Origin: Deinococcus cellulosilyticus NBRC 106333 = KACC 11606
GTDB lineage: Bacteria > Deinococcota > Deinococci > Deinococcales > Deinococcaceae
DNA: 64,000 bases
Reading direction: 5' to 3'
Assembly: GCF_007990775.1 (NCBI RefSeq)
Contig: NZ_BJXB01000003.1
Location: forward strand, 124,001-188,000
Shown: piece after piece, positions 34,783 to 43,174 of the stretch
Layout of the letters: the number at the start of each line of letters is the position of its first letter
Numbering within the stretch: position 1 is the stretch's first letter
Translations under genes and position numbers: made by a program
Notes under the pieces: model-generated
The model's database searches: none
The model's input: only the letters and a program-made list of their open reading frames with translations
What the model was told of the DNA's origin: nothing

Positions 34783-35706
34783 GTGAAGTTTTACGTCATT
34801 GGTGATGTTACGGTGGATCACCTGTACCACCTGAACCACATCCCCGCACCGGGCGAGGAAGTGTCCCCGATCCGTTCCACCATGCAACCGGGTGGGGCAG
34901 GCGGCACCATGAGCGTCACCCTGGCGCGCCTCGGGCATGAAGTTTCCCTGGCTGCCTCTGTCGGGTCCGACCCGTTTGCAGAGGTGGCTTTAAAATACGT
35001 TCGCGAAAGCGGTGTGAACACCAGCCCCATTCAGGTCATTGAGGATTTGCTCACCAGCACCATCACGGTGATGCAGACCCCCGATGGCAAACGGGCCATG
35101 ATTTCTTCTGGAGATGCCAACCGACAGCTGGATGCTGCAAAGCTCAAGAAGAAAGACATCGAAAGTTCTGATGGCCTGCTGGTCAGCGCCTACAGCCTGA
35201 TTGGCGGTCCCCAGCGGGAATATGCCATCAAGGCCATCAGTTACGCCAAGAAAGCCAGTGTGCCGGTCCTGATCGACCTGGGCACCGGGGCTGTGAATGC
35301 TGCAGGGGTCAAACTGCTGGACACCGTGCTCAGTGCAGACTACCTGCTCCTCAATCGCCATGAACTGCAGACCATCACCGAGACCGACAACATCAGCGAC
35401 GCACTGCTGGGCCTCAAGGACCGTGGAGCAGGCTGTGTGATCGTCAAGGTGGGTGCCCACGGATCGATCATCTGGACCCCCCAGGAGACCGATCTGGTGG
35501 AATCTGTGCCCCTCGGAGATGAGGTTGTGGACTCCACCGGGGCAGGGGACACCTTCAGTGCGGTGTTTGCCCATGCAATCCTGTCTGGCAAACCCCTCAA
35601 GCAGGCTGCCAAGATGGCCAACCTCGCCGGAGCCCTGGCTGCAACCGCTGTGGGAGCCCAGCGCAAGACCATCACCCAGACAGACCTTGAGAGTGTTCTG
35701 GCGTAA
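34783..35706 (+). CDS. PfkB-family sugar/nucleoside kinase
   Basis: A ribokinase-fold kinase of 307 aa. It starts FYVIGDVTVDHLYHL, has the substrate-site GGAGGTMSVTLARLG near residue 38, and the C-terminal DSTGAGDTFSAVFAHAI, where Asp is the catalytic base and the GAGD forms the anion hole. Substrate (ribose, fructose-1-phosphate, adenosine or other) is not identifiable. GTG 34783 lies 5 nt after GGAGG; a TTG twelve bases earlier overlaps that site and is rejected. Confidence 0.85.
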   Translation: MKFYVIGDVTVDHLYHLNHIPAPGEEVSPIRSTMQPGGAGGTMSVTLARLGHEVSLAASVGSDPFAEVALKYVRESGVNTSPIQVIEDLLTSTITVMQTPDGKRAMISSGDANRQLDAAKLKKKDIESSDGLLVSAYSLIGGPQREYAIKAISYAKKASVPVLIDLGTGAVNAAGVKLLDTVLSADYLLLNRHELQTITETDNISDALLGLKDRGAGCVIVKVGAHGSIIWTPQETDLVESVPLGDEVVDSTGAGDTFSAVFAHAILSGKPLKQAAKMANLAGALAATAVGAQRKTITQTDLESVLA

Positions 35707-35718
35707 TTTGCAAAAACT

Positions 35719-35727
35719 TGGTACAAT
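35719..35727 (+). promoter_or_regulatory. Extended -10 promoter of bL25-like gene
   Basis: TGGTACAAT, the same string as before carD, 46 nt upstream of the start at 35774. Confidence 0.5.
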
Positions 35728-35773
35728 CATTTTTCGTGTGCAAGTCTAAACGCTTGCAGTTCAGGAGGACAGC

Positions 35774-36028
35774 ATGGAACTCAAAGCCGTGAAACGTGAA
35801 GGCAAGGCTGGCGAAGGTCTGATCGCCGCCGTCGCCTACAACAAAGAGAACAACGTGAAGCTCGCCGTGGACGCCAAAGCCTTCGACCGCGCTTTCCGTC
35901 AGGTCAGCACCAAAGAAGCCATCAAACTTGATGTGGATGGCAACGTGCTGAATGTCAAGGTGCAGGAAGTGCAGATCGACAAGCGTCGTCGCACCCCCAT
36001 CCACATTGACTTCATCATCGTTGGCTGA
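35774..36028 (+). CDS. Short bL25-like protein
   Basis: An 84-aa protein resembling the N-terminal rRNA-binding domain of ribosomal protein bL25: AVDAKAFDRAFRQVSTKEAI, LDVDGNVLNVKVQEVQIDKR and the ending HIDFIIV align with the family pattern of KVQDVQ...HIDF. It is short, like E. coli L25, and lacks the C-terminal extensions of the CTC-type L25 of Deinococcus. It may be a paralogue or stand-alone 5S rRNA-binding protein. The ATG follows AGGAGG; its own terminator follows. Confidence 0.7.
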   Translation: MELKAVKREGKAGEGLIAAVAYNKENNVKLAVDAKAFDRAFRQVSTKEAIKLDVDGNVLNVKVQEVQIDKRRRTPIHIDFIIVG

Positions 36029-36044
36029 TTTCAGCGAACCACAG

Positions 36045-36070
36045 GCACCCCGTGAACGGGGTGCTTTTGT
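36045..36070 (+). terminator. Terminator after bL25-like gene
   Basis: GCACCCCGT and ACGGGGTGC form a tight hairpin, followed by TTTTGTTT. Confidence 0.85.
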
Positions 36071-36084
36071 TTGGTCTATCTTTG

Positions 36085-36114
36085 TTGACAGACTATTTAG
36101 ATAAGCTATATACT
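36085..36114 (+). promoter_or_regulatory. Strong sigma70-type promoter upstream of MacB-like operon
   Basis: Consensus TTGACA (36085-36090) with TATACT (36109-36114) after 18 nt, or TATATA after 16 nt. It is the best consensus promoter in the window and lies 300 nt before the first start codon. Confidence 0.7.
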
Positions 36115-36120
36115 AAAGCA

Positions 36121-36422
36121 TCAGCCTGATTCCATCTGTCAGCGATTCCGCAGGGACACCCCAACGTTGCCTTTCTCCATGACAGATCAGGGATTTCACC
36201 GATCAGGTCGCTTGCTAGACAGAACCCCTTGCAAGATTGTTGTGCTGCAAGGAAAACATAAGATTCCACAGAAGTTTCATGTTGGGCCTGCATGAGATGG
36301 TCTGGACATCAAACTGAAATCAATCACACCATCTCACCTTTCTGCGGATAAAGTGGAAAAGAGAGGAGGAACCATGTAACTCCATTTCTTTTTCAAATCG
36401 AAATGTCATTTCAGGAGGATCA
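36121..36422 (+). ncRNA. Long structured 5' leader or small RNA (unidentified)
   Basis: About 300 nt between the promoter and the permease gene without a credible frame. Three nested inverted repeats are visible: ATCTGTCA (36134) with TGACAGAT (36180), CCTTGCA (36227) with TGCAAGG (36246), and GAGATGGT (36294) with ACCATCTC (36328). The gene itself has its own GGAGG. It may be a riboswitch-like leader, an attenuator without the U tract, or a separate small RNA. I match it to no known family. Confidence 0.45.
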
Positions 36423-37682
36423 ATGCGAATCAATGATGCAATAAAATTGGCCCTGCGTCCCATCCGAACCCGAAAACTTGAAAGCATCCTGATCATTCTT
36501 GCGCTCGCACTGGGGGTTGGCGTGGTCACCCTGGCCATCAGCATGATTCAGACGGTGACAGCATTTTCCATGAACATGGACAGCCGGAACATGCGTGAAC
36601 TGACCGTGGTCAGCAAGAAAGATGACTGGGGGGCTTTCTCTGAAGGTGGACACCAGCGGGGCATTGTGGAACTTGGAGGCACCCGGGACAAGGCCGTCAA
36701 ACTGGACCTCAAGGACCTGGAAGTGATCCTCAAGGGTGTGCCAGCCCTGCAATACGGATACGTTCTGGAACGCCAGAGCACCAAAGAACCGGGTCAGAAA
36801 AATGCCGTCTGGGGCAAAGAGTTTGGAGTAACGGCGGCAACAGAGCAGTTTTCACAGGCCGATGGGCTCAAACTGGTGCAGGGCTCCTGGATCAGCCAGA
36901 AAGAGTACATGGAAAGAAAACCGGTGATCATGCTGACCGATTGGGCAGCAAAACAGCGCTTCCCCGGTGAGAACCCCGTGGGCAAAACCCTGCGGCTCGG
37001 AGATTACCATGCCAGAGACTTCAAGGTGGTGGGGGTCTTTCAGCCTGAGAAAGACAACAACGACTACCTGAGCAACACCACGGCAGGATGGGGGAGCATC
37101 GGTCTGGTCCCTTTGAACTCCACCTGGTCGAGTCAGGTCACACAACTGTCTTTTCTTCCCAGAGCAGGGACAGACCTGGCCCAGGTTCAGGCCACCTTGC
37201 GGGCCTTTGTGCAACAGCAGTATGGACCTTCGGTGGTGGTGCGCTCCCAGAAGGACAGGATGCTGGATTGGAGAAAGAGCGCGATGCAGAGTGGACTTTT
37301 GCTGGCTGCTTTCGCCTCTGCAGGTCTGATTGTGGCTGCCATCAACATCACCAACCTGATGCTGGCCCGCGTGCTGGGCAGGACCCGGCAATTCGGCATT
37401 GCCAGTGCACTGGGGGCAGACCGTGGCCTGACGCTGAGACTGGTCTTGCTGGAATCTCTGGTGCTGGGAGCACTCGGAGGACTGCTGGGTATAGGGCTCG
37501 CTTATGGCTTCGAGAAAGTGCTCAAACAGGCCATGGGGAACGCCACACCCACAGGCATGCTCACCCCCCTGACCTGTGCAGAAGGATTCGGTGTTGCACT
37601 GCTGGTCAGTGTAATTTTTGGCCTGTACCCCGCAATGGTGGCATCCAGACTCCGCCCCATCGAAGCATTGAAAACCGCCTGA
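36423..37682 (+). CDS. MacB-like ABC transporter permease (FtsX domain)
   Basis: A 419-aa permease of the MacB/FtsX type. One membrane helix at the N-terminus (LESILIILALALGVGVVTLA) is followed by a large extracytoplasmic MacB-like domain and three C-terminal helices (SGLLLAAFASAGLIVAAINI, LLGIGLAYGFE, GVALLVSVIFGLYPAMVA). RTRQFGIASALGADRGL is the family cytoplasmic loop. It starts after GGAGG and heads a four-gene efflux operon; the second permease starts 9 nt later. Confidence 0.88.
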   Translation: MRINDAIKLALRPIRTRKLESILIILALALGVGVVTLAISMIQTVTAFSMNMDSRNMRELTVVSKKDDWGAFSEGGHQRGIVELGGTRDKAVKLDLKDLEVILKGVPALQYGYVLERQSTKEPGQKNAVWGKEFGVTAATEQFSQADGLKLVQGSWISQKEYMERKPVIMLTDWAAKQRFPGENPVGKTLRLGDYHARDFKVVGVFQPEKDNNDYLSNTTAGWGSIGLVPLNSTWSSQVTQLSFLPRAGTDLAQVQATLRAFVQQQYGPSVVVRSQKDRMLDWRKSAMQSGLLLAAFASAGLIVAAINITNLMLARVLGRTRQFGIASALGADRGLTLRLVLLESLVLGALGGLLGIGLAYGFEKVLKQAMGNATPTGMLTPLTCAEGFGVALLVSVIFGLYPAMVASRLRPIEALKTA

Positions 37683-37691
37683 AGGAGGCCC

Positions 37692-38900
37692 ATGCAACAC
37701 ACATTAAAATTCGCCTGGATTCGGGCCATGAAGCGGCCCATCCGTACCCTGCTCAGCATTCTGGAACTCGCCCTTGGGGCTTTCGTGGTGGCCGTGGCCC
37801 TCAGTGTGGTCCATGCCCGCTACGCCAGTCAGGTAACGTCAGATGCCTTCAAGGTGGTGGCCGGGAAAGAAAACAGCAGCACCTACAGCCTTTTTGAAAG
37901 CAAGGACCTGCCAGAACTCCAGAAACTCAGCCCTGCAGTGGAAAGCATGTCCATCTATGAGGACGTGTGGGACGCCAACTTGCTGGACCATCAGGGAAAA
38001 CGCTTCAAAATTCAGGGGGTGTTTGCGGTCAGTCCCAGCTATCCCCAGATTGAACGGGTGCAGATGCTCAAAGGCACCTTTCCCAGGCCGGACAGCCAGG
38101 AACTTTTGATTGCCCAGAGCGTGGCACAGACGCTTTTCGGATCAGAGGACCCCATCGGGAAGACCGTCAAACTCTCCTCCCAGTGGAACCCGAACAGCAA
38201 GCCCCGGCAGGTGAAAGTGGTGGGGGTCATGCGAGATGATGCCAGTGCCAGCTTTCAGACCCCTTTCTTTCTTTTGCCTGCCGCAAGCAAAAGGGCTCCT
38301 GCACAAACTTCAGGGATCGCCATGGCTGTGGTGGTGAAGGCGAAAGCAGGCCAGGCCACCGAAGCCAAAAGGCAACTGCTCGATGCCATCCGCAAGACCT
38401 ACAAAAACAGCCCCATGTTCAAAAGTTCCGGAGGAGCCCTGTACACCAAGGCCCTCAATGAAGCGATCTACGCCCCACCCGGAGAAGTCGATTCCACCCT
38501 GGTGGTCTTCTCGTTCATGGCGATCATCATGCTGATGGTGTGTTCCATCGGGATCTTCACCATCCAGTTTGTGGACACCGTGGAAAGGACCCGCGAAGTG
38601 GGGCTCAGGCGCACCCTGGGGGCCCACAAGGGCCAGGTGGTTCAGGAGCGCCTGATGGAAAGTGTGCTGCTCTCGGTGTCTGGAGGCATCCTGGGTCTGG
38701 GTGCAGCCATCCTGACCATTCCCGTTTTGCAGCAGAACTTCTCGGGCTGGAATGGACTGTTTGCCAGGGGCATCGAATTCAGCCCTCTGGTTGCTGCAGG
38801 TGTGCTGCTTGCTGTGGTTCTGGTGGGGCTTCTGGCAGGCCTGTATCCGGCGCTTGCTGCCGTGCGCCTGAGCCCTACCCAGGCTTTCAAGGAGGCCTGA
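37692..38900 (+). CDS. MacB-like ABC transporter permease (FtsX domain)
   Basis: The second permease, 402 aa, with the same plan: N-terminal helix LLSILELALGAFVVAVALSV, large external domain, then three helices including FSFMAIIMLMVCSIGIFTIQF and LLAVVLVGLLAGLYPALAA. RTREVGLRRTLGAHKGQV is the coupling loop. With the preceding gene it probably forms a heterodimer instead of the usual MacB homodimer fused to its ATPase. The start is ATG 37692 after GGAGG. Confidence 0.87.
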   Translation: MQHTLKFAWIRAMKRPIRTLLSILELALGAFVVAVALSVVHARYASQVTSDAFKVVAGKENSSTYSLFESKDLPELQKLSPAVESMSIYEDVWDANLLDHQGKRFKIQGVFAVSPSYPQIERVQMLKGTFPRPDSQELLIAQSVAQTLFGSEDPIGKTVKLSSQWNPNSKPRQVKVVGVMRDDASASFQTPFFLLPAASKRAPAQTSGIAMAVVVKAKAGQATEAKRQLLDAIRKTYKNSPMFKSSGGALYTKALNEAIYAPPGEVDSTLVVFSFMAIIMLMVCSIGIFTIQFVDTVERTREVGLRRTLGAHKGQVVQERLMESVLLSVSGGILGLGAAILTIPVLQQNFSGWNGLFARGIEFSPLVAAGVLLAVVLVGLLAGLYPALAAVRLSPTQAFKEA

Positions 38901-38901
38901 G

Positions 38902-40245
38902 GTGAGCAAACACTCCGAGCCCATCATTCCATCCCCAGGCCCCGGCAAAAGGACCCAGGTGAAAGCTGAGCGGCCCCGCACCCAGACCGGCATGATTGTG
39001 GGGGTTCTGCTCACGCTGGGGGTGCTGGGTGCCGTGCCCTATTTCTGGCTGAAACCGCGCACCGGGACTTTTGTGTTGCGCAGTTACGAGACGGCCACAG
39101 TGCAACAAAGCTCCTTCACGGAGACCGCCTCACTTGCAGGAACCATTGCCTCTGCAGATGAACGCACGGTCATGGCCGGGGCTGAAGGGGAAATCGACCA
39201 TTTGATGGTCGAGGAGGGGGATCTGGTCCAGCAGGGACAGGAACTTGCCCGCCTGCGATCCAGATCCCTCGAAGACCAGTTGCTCAAAGCCCAGGCTGCT
39301 CTTGAAGATGCACAAAGTGCGTTGGAGAAAGAGGGCATCACCCATGAGGGAGAAGTGCTGGAGGCCAGACAGGCCCTCGAAGACCAGCAGCAGGCCCTGA
39401 AGGTCGCCACCTCCGACCTCAGGCTCAATGAGGAGCTTTACACGGCCGGAGCGATTCCCAGGGTGGATGTGGAGAAAGCCCGCATGGCCGTGCAGGAAGC
39501 CCAGAGGAAACTGCTGGCCGCTCAGGTCAAACTGCGAAGCACCCAGCTTGCCGGAAAAACTGTTCTGGAGAGCAACATCCGCAAAGTGCAGGCTGCACAG
39601 CGTGAGGTGACAGAGGTGAAACGCCAGCAGCAGAGACTGGTCCTGAAAGCCCCCATCAGCGGGCGCATCACCAGCGTTGAGGTCAAAACTGGAGACACCT
39701 TGCAGCCCTCCGCTGCCGTGGTGAAACTGTCCAGCGTGAAAAACCTGCGCATCACTGCCGACCTTGATGAAGCGCAGGCGGAGCAGGTGCAGGAAGGCCA
39801 ACAGGTGGAGATCACCCTTGGTGAAAAAACCTACCCCGGTCAGGTCAGCAAGGTGGCGCAAGATGCCCAGACCAGCGAAAAAGGCACGTTTGTGCCTGTT
39901 GAAATTCGGTTCCAGACCCTGCCCTCAGGGGTGAAACTTGGTGCGAGCGCTGCACTCGAAATCACCACCGACAGGCATGAAGACGTGCTGACCCTGCCCC
40001 GCGCCGAATACCTGAGCACTGGAGGAGAGCGCCTGGTCTACGTGATTGAAGGGGAGAAGGCGATCCGCAAAGAGGTGCAATTCGGTGCCCAGAACAGCGA
40101 GGTCATCGAGGTGGTCTCGGGCCTCGAAGCAGGGGACACCATCGTGGCCTCCAGTTATGAGCTGTTCAAAGACAGAACCGAAATACAGACCCCCCGCAGT
40201 GGTGCCCTCAAACTGCAAGGAGAAAGACATGTCACAGATGATTGA
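38902..40245 (+). CDS. HlyD/MacA-type periplasmic adaptor protein
   Basis: A membrane-fusion protein of 447 aa. After an N-terminal anchor (GMIVGVLLTLGVLGAVPYFWL) come a biotinyl-lipoyl half (GTIASADERTVMAGAEGEID, VEEGDLVQQGQEL), a long coiled coil from about residue 120 to 240, the second lipoyl half (LKAPISGRITSVEVKTGDTL) and a beta-barrel. This is the MacA order. It links the inner-membrane pump to an outer-membrane channel, no gene for which is nearby. GTG start at 38902, one base after the previous stop. Confidence 0.88.
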   Translation: MSKHSEPIIPSPGPGKRTQVKAERPRTQTGMIVGVLLTLGVLGAVPYFWLKPRTGTFVLRSYETATVQQSSFTETASLAGTIASADERTVMAGAEGEIDHLMVEEGDLVQQGQELARLRSRSLEDQLLKAQAALEDAQSALEKEGITHEGEVLEARQALEDQQQALKVATSDLRLNEELYTAGAIPRVDVEKARMAVQEAQRKLLAAQVKLRSTQLAGKTVLESNIRKVQAAQREVTEVKRQQQRLVLKAPISGRITSVEVKTGDTLQPSAAVVKLSSVKNLRITADLDEAQAEQVQEGQQVEITLGEKTYPGQVSKVAQDAQTSEKGTFVPVEIRFQTLPSGVKLGASAALEITTDRHEDVLTLPRAEYLSTGGERLVYVIEGEKAIRKEVQFGAQNSEVIEVVSGLEAGDTIVASSYELFKDRTEIQTPRSGALKLQGERHVTDD

Positions 40246-40927
40246 AGTGAAACACCTGTCCAAACGCTATGCCCTGGGCGAGACCATCGTGGAAGCCCTC
40301 AGTGACATTTCCTTCTCCATGAACCGGGGTGAATTCATCAGCATCATGGGGTCTTCAGGGAGTGGCAAGAGCACCCTGTTGCACATTCTCGGTGCGCTCG
40401 ATGCCCCCACAGAAGGGGAATACCTGCTTGAGGGCCATGACATTGCCTTTTTGAGGGACCGGGAGCAGGCAAGAATTCGCAACCGGCATTTCGGGTTCAT
40501 CTTTCAGGCCTACAACCTCTTTCTGGAACTCACCGCACTGGGAAATGTGGAAATGCCCCTGATCTACAGCGGCACACCCCCTGCAGAAAGGCGTGAACGT
40601 GCAAAGGCTGCACTGGAACAGGTGGGCCTTTCCCACCGGATCAGGCACCACCCCACCCAGCTTTCCGGAGGTGAGCAGCAGCGGGTGGCGATTGCCCGCG
40701 CACTGGTCACAGAACCCACCCTGCTGCTGGCAGACGAGCCCACCGGGAACCTCTCAAAAGAAGGGGGAGGGGTCATTCTGGACATCCTGCAGAAACTGCA
40801 TGCCGAGGGCATGAGCATCATCATGGTCACCCACGACCCCGAGGTGGGAAGTCTGGCCCCGCGTGTTCTGAAGCTCAGCGATGGGAAACTCATCAGCGAC
40901 ATCCAGCGGGAAAAAGTGCTGGTCTGA
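40229..40927 (+). CDS. ABC transporter ATP-binding protein (MacB/LolD type)
   Basis: The ATPase of the efflux system, 232 aa. It has IMGSSGSGKSTLLHILG (Walker A), FQAYNL (Q-loop), LSGGEQQRVAIARAL (signature), LLLADEPTGNLS (Walker B) and MVTHDPE (switch His). The residue after GNL is Ser where nearly all relatives have the D-loop Asp, and the next residues (KEGGG) are also atypical; this could lower ATPase coupling. ATG 40229 follows AAGGAG and lies inside the end of the adaptor gene (17-nt overlap). Confidence 0.9.
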   Translation: MSQMIEVKHLSKRYALGETIVEALSDISFSMNRGEFISIMGSSGSGKSTLLHILGALDAPTEGEYLLEGHDIAFLRDREQARIRNRHFGFIFQAYNLFLELTALGNVEMPLIYSGTPPAERRERAKAALEQVGLSHRIRHHPTQLSGGEQQRVAIARALVTEPTLLLADEPTGNLSKEGGGVILDILQKLHAEGMSIIMVTHDPEVGSLAPRVLKLSDGKLISDIQREKVLV

Positions 40928-40947
40928 GCAGACTGCACTCTGGCAGG

Positions 40948-41427
40948 TCACGGCAGATGGTAGACCGTGACCTGCACTTTTTTCTGGACCAGTGTTTCCT
41001 CAATGATCTCTGAGATCTTCTGCCAGTCTCCTCCCGCCAGACCCGCTCCAATTCGGGGCATGTGAACGCTGGCCTCGTGGGCCAGGGCAAATTCGGCTAC
41101 GGTGGCCAGCCCCTGCCGGATGGCTTCATACCGGATGGGGGGAACGCTGGACCTTGACCCCTGGGTCTTCACCCCATGCTGCCCGATCAGGTTGGCCACC
41201 CACAGGTCTTCTTGCACCTGCACAAACTGGACCTCTCCCAGTTTGAATTTCTGGTCGGTCTTCCCATCGGCCCACAACTTGTACTGGCGTTCGGGTTCCT
41301 TCCAGCGACGAGAGACTGCCAGAACGAATCCCTTGCCCCATTTCCCGAGGTCATTGCACACATGCACCAGGATTTTGTTGCCTTCCCCCTTCGGCTGGGT
41401 GGCATCACCCGCAACAGAGTGGATCAC
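40948..41427 (-). CDS. Macro-domain protein (ADP-ribose glycohydrolase/TARG1-like)
   Basis: A stand-alone macro domain of 159 aa. It reads IHSVAGDATQPKGEGNKILV and HVCNDLGKWGKGFVLAVSRR at the N-terminus and MPRIGAGLAGGDWQKI at the C-terminus; the GAGLAGGDW loop is typical of the ALC1/TARG1-like branch, which removes ADP-ribose from proteins or nucleic acids. No signal peptide. It overlaps the upstream acetyltransferase gene by 4 nt, so both are co-translated. The target is unknown. Confidence 0.8.
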   Translation of the reverse strand: MIHSVAGDATQPKGEGNKILVHVCNDLGKWGKGFVLAVSRRWKEPERQYKLWADGKTDQKFKLGEVQFVQVQEDLWVANLIGQHGVKTQGSRSSVPPIRYEAIRQGLATVAEFALAHEASVHMPRIGAGLAGGDWQKISEIIEETLVQKKVQVTVYHLP

Positions 41428-42215
41428 TGGGGTGGCATCTTCAGCAGGGCGTACTGTTTTTCTGCTGGCTCAAAGCCCATGCTGCGGTAGATGTCCTTGG
41501 CGAAATAATGCTCATCGGCCACGATCACCAGGGTTCGGGGGCCGAAAGTGTCCATGGTGTGGTCTGCGGCGTGCTTCAGCATGGCCCTGGTGAGCCCCAG
41601 GTTTCTGAAATCCGGGTGGGTCCCCACCTGCTGGTATCGGGCGAGTTGATCGTCCACAAAAAGCCCCAGATTGGAAACCAGTTGCCCATCCAGCCAGGCT
41701 CCGTACCAGTGCCCCAGACCCTGGTTTTGCATGTCGCGGTACATGCGCAGGTGGGCCTTTTTGAATTGGGCGTAGGCCCCTTCTTCGTGCTCTTCTGGTC
41801 TGAGGGTCATCTGCAGTTTGAAGAGGGCATGCCATTCCTCGTCGGTGTCCTGCAGAGGGCGGATCTCAACGGGTCTTTTTGTGCTGGCTGCTTTCAGCTG
41901 GTCTGCTTTCATCACAATCGAGTCTTCCAGAATGAACCCGGCGTCCAGAAACTCCTGCACCTCGCCCAGGTTTTCGGGGTCGTCCCAGCAGAAAAGCTGG
42001 TGTTTGACCTCTTCGGGTGAGCCCACAAACTGTTCAAACTGCCCGGTCCAGATGGGAAAATCTCCGGGCTGTGGAGGTCGGTTGTAGATCATGTAGTTCC
42101 CGAAGTAGTGGGTGCGGTTGCCGGGGCTCTGGATGCTGGTGCAGGTGCCGTGGTCCTCAATCACGCCGAAAAAACGGGCAAAGATCAGGTCTGTCTGGTG
42201 GCCGAGGGATTTCAT
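41424..42215 (-). CDS. GNAT-family N-acetyltransferase
   Basis: A 263-aa protein. The C-terminal half is a GNAT domain: WYGAWLDGQLVSNLGLFVDD, YQQVGTHPDFRNLGLTRAML with the acetyl-CoA pyrophosphate loop, and VIVADEHYFAKDIYRSMGFE. The N-terminal half (FEQFVGSPEEVKHQLFCWDD and following) may be a divergent second GNAT lobe. The ATG at 42215 has TAGTGT 6 nt upstream, suggesting a leaderless message. Acceptor unknown. Confidence 0.8.
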   Translation of the reverse strand: MKSLGHQTDLIFARFFGVIEDHGTCTSIQSPGNRTHYFGNYMIYNRPPQPGDFPIWTGQFEQFVGSPEEVKHQLFCWDDPENLGEVQEFLDAGFILEDSIVMKADQLKAASTKRPVEIRPLQDTDEEWHALFKLQMTLRPEEHEEGAYAQFKKAHLRMYRDMQNQGLGHWYGAWLDGQLVSNLGLFVDDQLARYQQVGTHPDFRNLGLTRAMLKHAADHTMDTFGPRTLVIVADEHYFAKDIYRSMGFEPAEKQYALLKMPPQ

Positions 42216-42299
42216 GCCTCCACACTAGGGGAGATGCAGGAGGGGGGCATCTGCAAAATGCATTACGATCCTGTGCGCCCTAAGCCTTATTGTGGACCC

Positions 42300-43028
42300 A
42301 TGACAGAACGCCAGACCCTGATCTGCCAAGACGATGCCTGCGAGATTCAGGCTGTCCCAGAGCATGCTGTTTCGGCCACGGGCCACACCCTGCACATCGA
42401 GATGGTGTCGGACTGGGTGTGCCCTTACTGCCCGGTGGGAGAGGCCAACTTGAGAGAAGCCCTTCAGGCCTTTCCAGATCTGGAGGTGACTTTTCAGTAC
42501 ACTCCTTACATGCTGAACCCAGACCTGCCTGAACAGGGGGCAGACAGGCAGGCTTACCTGCAAGAGAAAGGGGCAGACCCTGCAAAAGTTCGTGAGAACG
42601 AGCAGAAGTACACCGAGATGGCCGCACAGGTGGGCTGGATTTACCGGTATGACCTGATCAAGCGTTCTCCAAACACCCTGAATGCCCACAGGCTTGCGGC
42701 TTTTGCTGCATGGCAGGGGAAACAGCTGGAGATCGGACATCGCCTTTTTGCCGCCCATTTCACGGAAGGCCGGAACCTCTCAGATCTGGAGGTGCTGCTG
42801 GACATTGCACAGGCGGACGGTCTGGACCGTGAGACAGTCCGGTGTTACCTGCAGTCCCAGGAGGACCGTGAGGAGATCCGCTCCAGGGCCCTGGCCCAGA
42901 AACCCATCCGGGGAATTCGTGGGGTCCCGAGTTTCTTCCTCAATGGGGAGCTTGCCGTGACGGGAGCAGAGCCTGTGGAGGTCTTCAGACAGGCCATTGT
43001 TGCCTGTTTGAATGGTTCTGCGGTCTGA
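42300..43028 (+). CDS. FrnE-like DsbA-family oxidoreductase
   Basis: A thioredoxin-fold disulfide isomerase-like protein of 242 aa. The active site is CPYC in VSDWVCPYCPVGEANL near residue 41, and the cis-proline loop is GIRGVPSFFLNGELAV near the C-terminus; HRLAAFAAWQGKQLE belongs to the helical insertion. An extra C-x4-C pair, CQDDAC, sits at residues 9-14, before the fold. There is no signal peptide, so it is cytoplasmic like Deinococcus FrnE. TATTGT lies 6 nt before the ATG. A second copy is found at 46.9 kb, broken by the provirus. Confidence 0.85.
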   Translation: MTERQTLICQDDACEIQAVPEHAVSATGHTLHIEMVSDWVCPYCPVGEANLREALQAFPDLEVTFQYTPYMLNPDLPEQGADRQAYLQEKGADPAKVRENEQKYTEMAAQVGWIYRYDLIKRSPNTLNAHRLAAFAAWQGKQLEIGHRLFAAHFTEGRNLSDLEVLLDIAQADGLDRETVRCYLQSQEDREEIRSRALAQKPIRGIRGVPSFFLNGELAVTGAEPVEVFRQAIVACLNGSAV

Positions 43029-43118
43029 AGACACTGGGGTGGGTTCACAAAAGTTGTCAAAGCTTCATCCTGATCGGTCATCTGGTGCCGGGGCCAGTGA
43101 GGGGCACAAAGGCAGTGG

Positions 43119-43147
43119 TTGACAGCCTTTGCAGAATCTGGTTCAAT
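43119..43147 (+). promoter_or_regulatory. Promoter of lacI-type gene
   Basis: TTGACA (43119-43124), 17-nt spacer, TTCAAT (43142-43147). The operator starts 4 nt downstream. Confidence 0.7.
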
Positions 43148-43151
43148 ACAT

Positions 43152-43163
43152 TTGAACGATCAA
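43152..43163. promoter_or_regulatory. LacI-type operator (autoregulatory)
   Basis: TTGAACGATCAA with TTGA/TCAA half sites around a central CG, positioned at the transcription start of the regulator gene. The same 12-mer recurs before the GH4 gene. Confidence 0.75.
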
Positions 43164-43174
43164 ATGAGGTGAGT

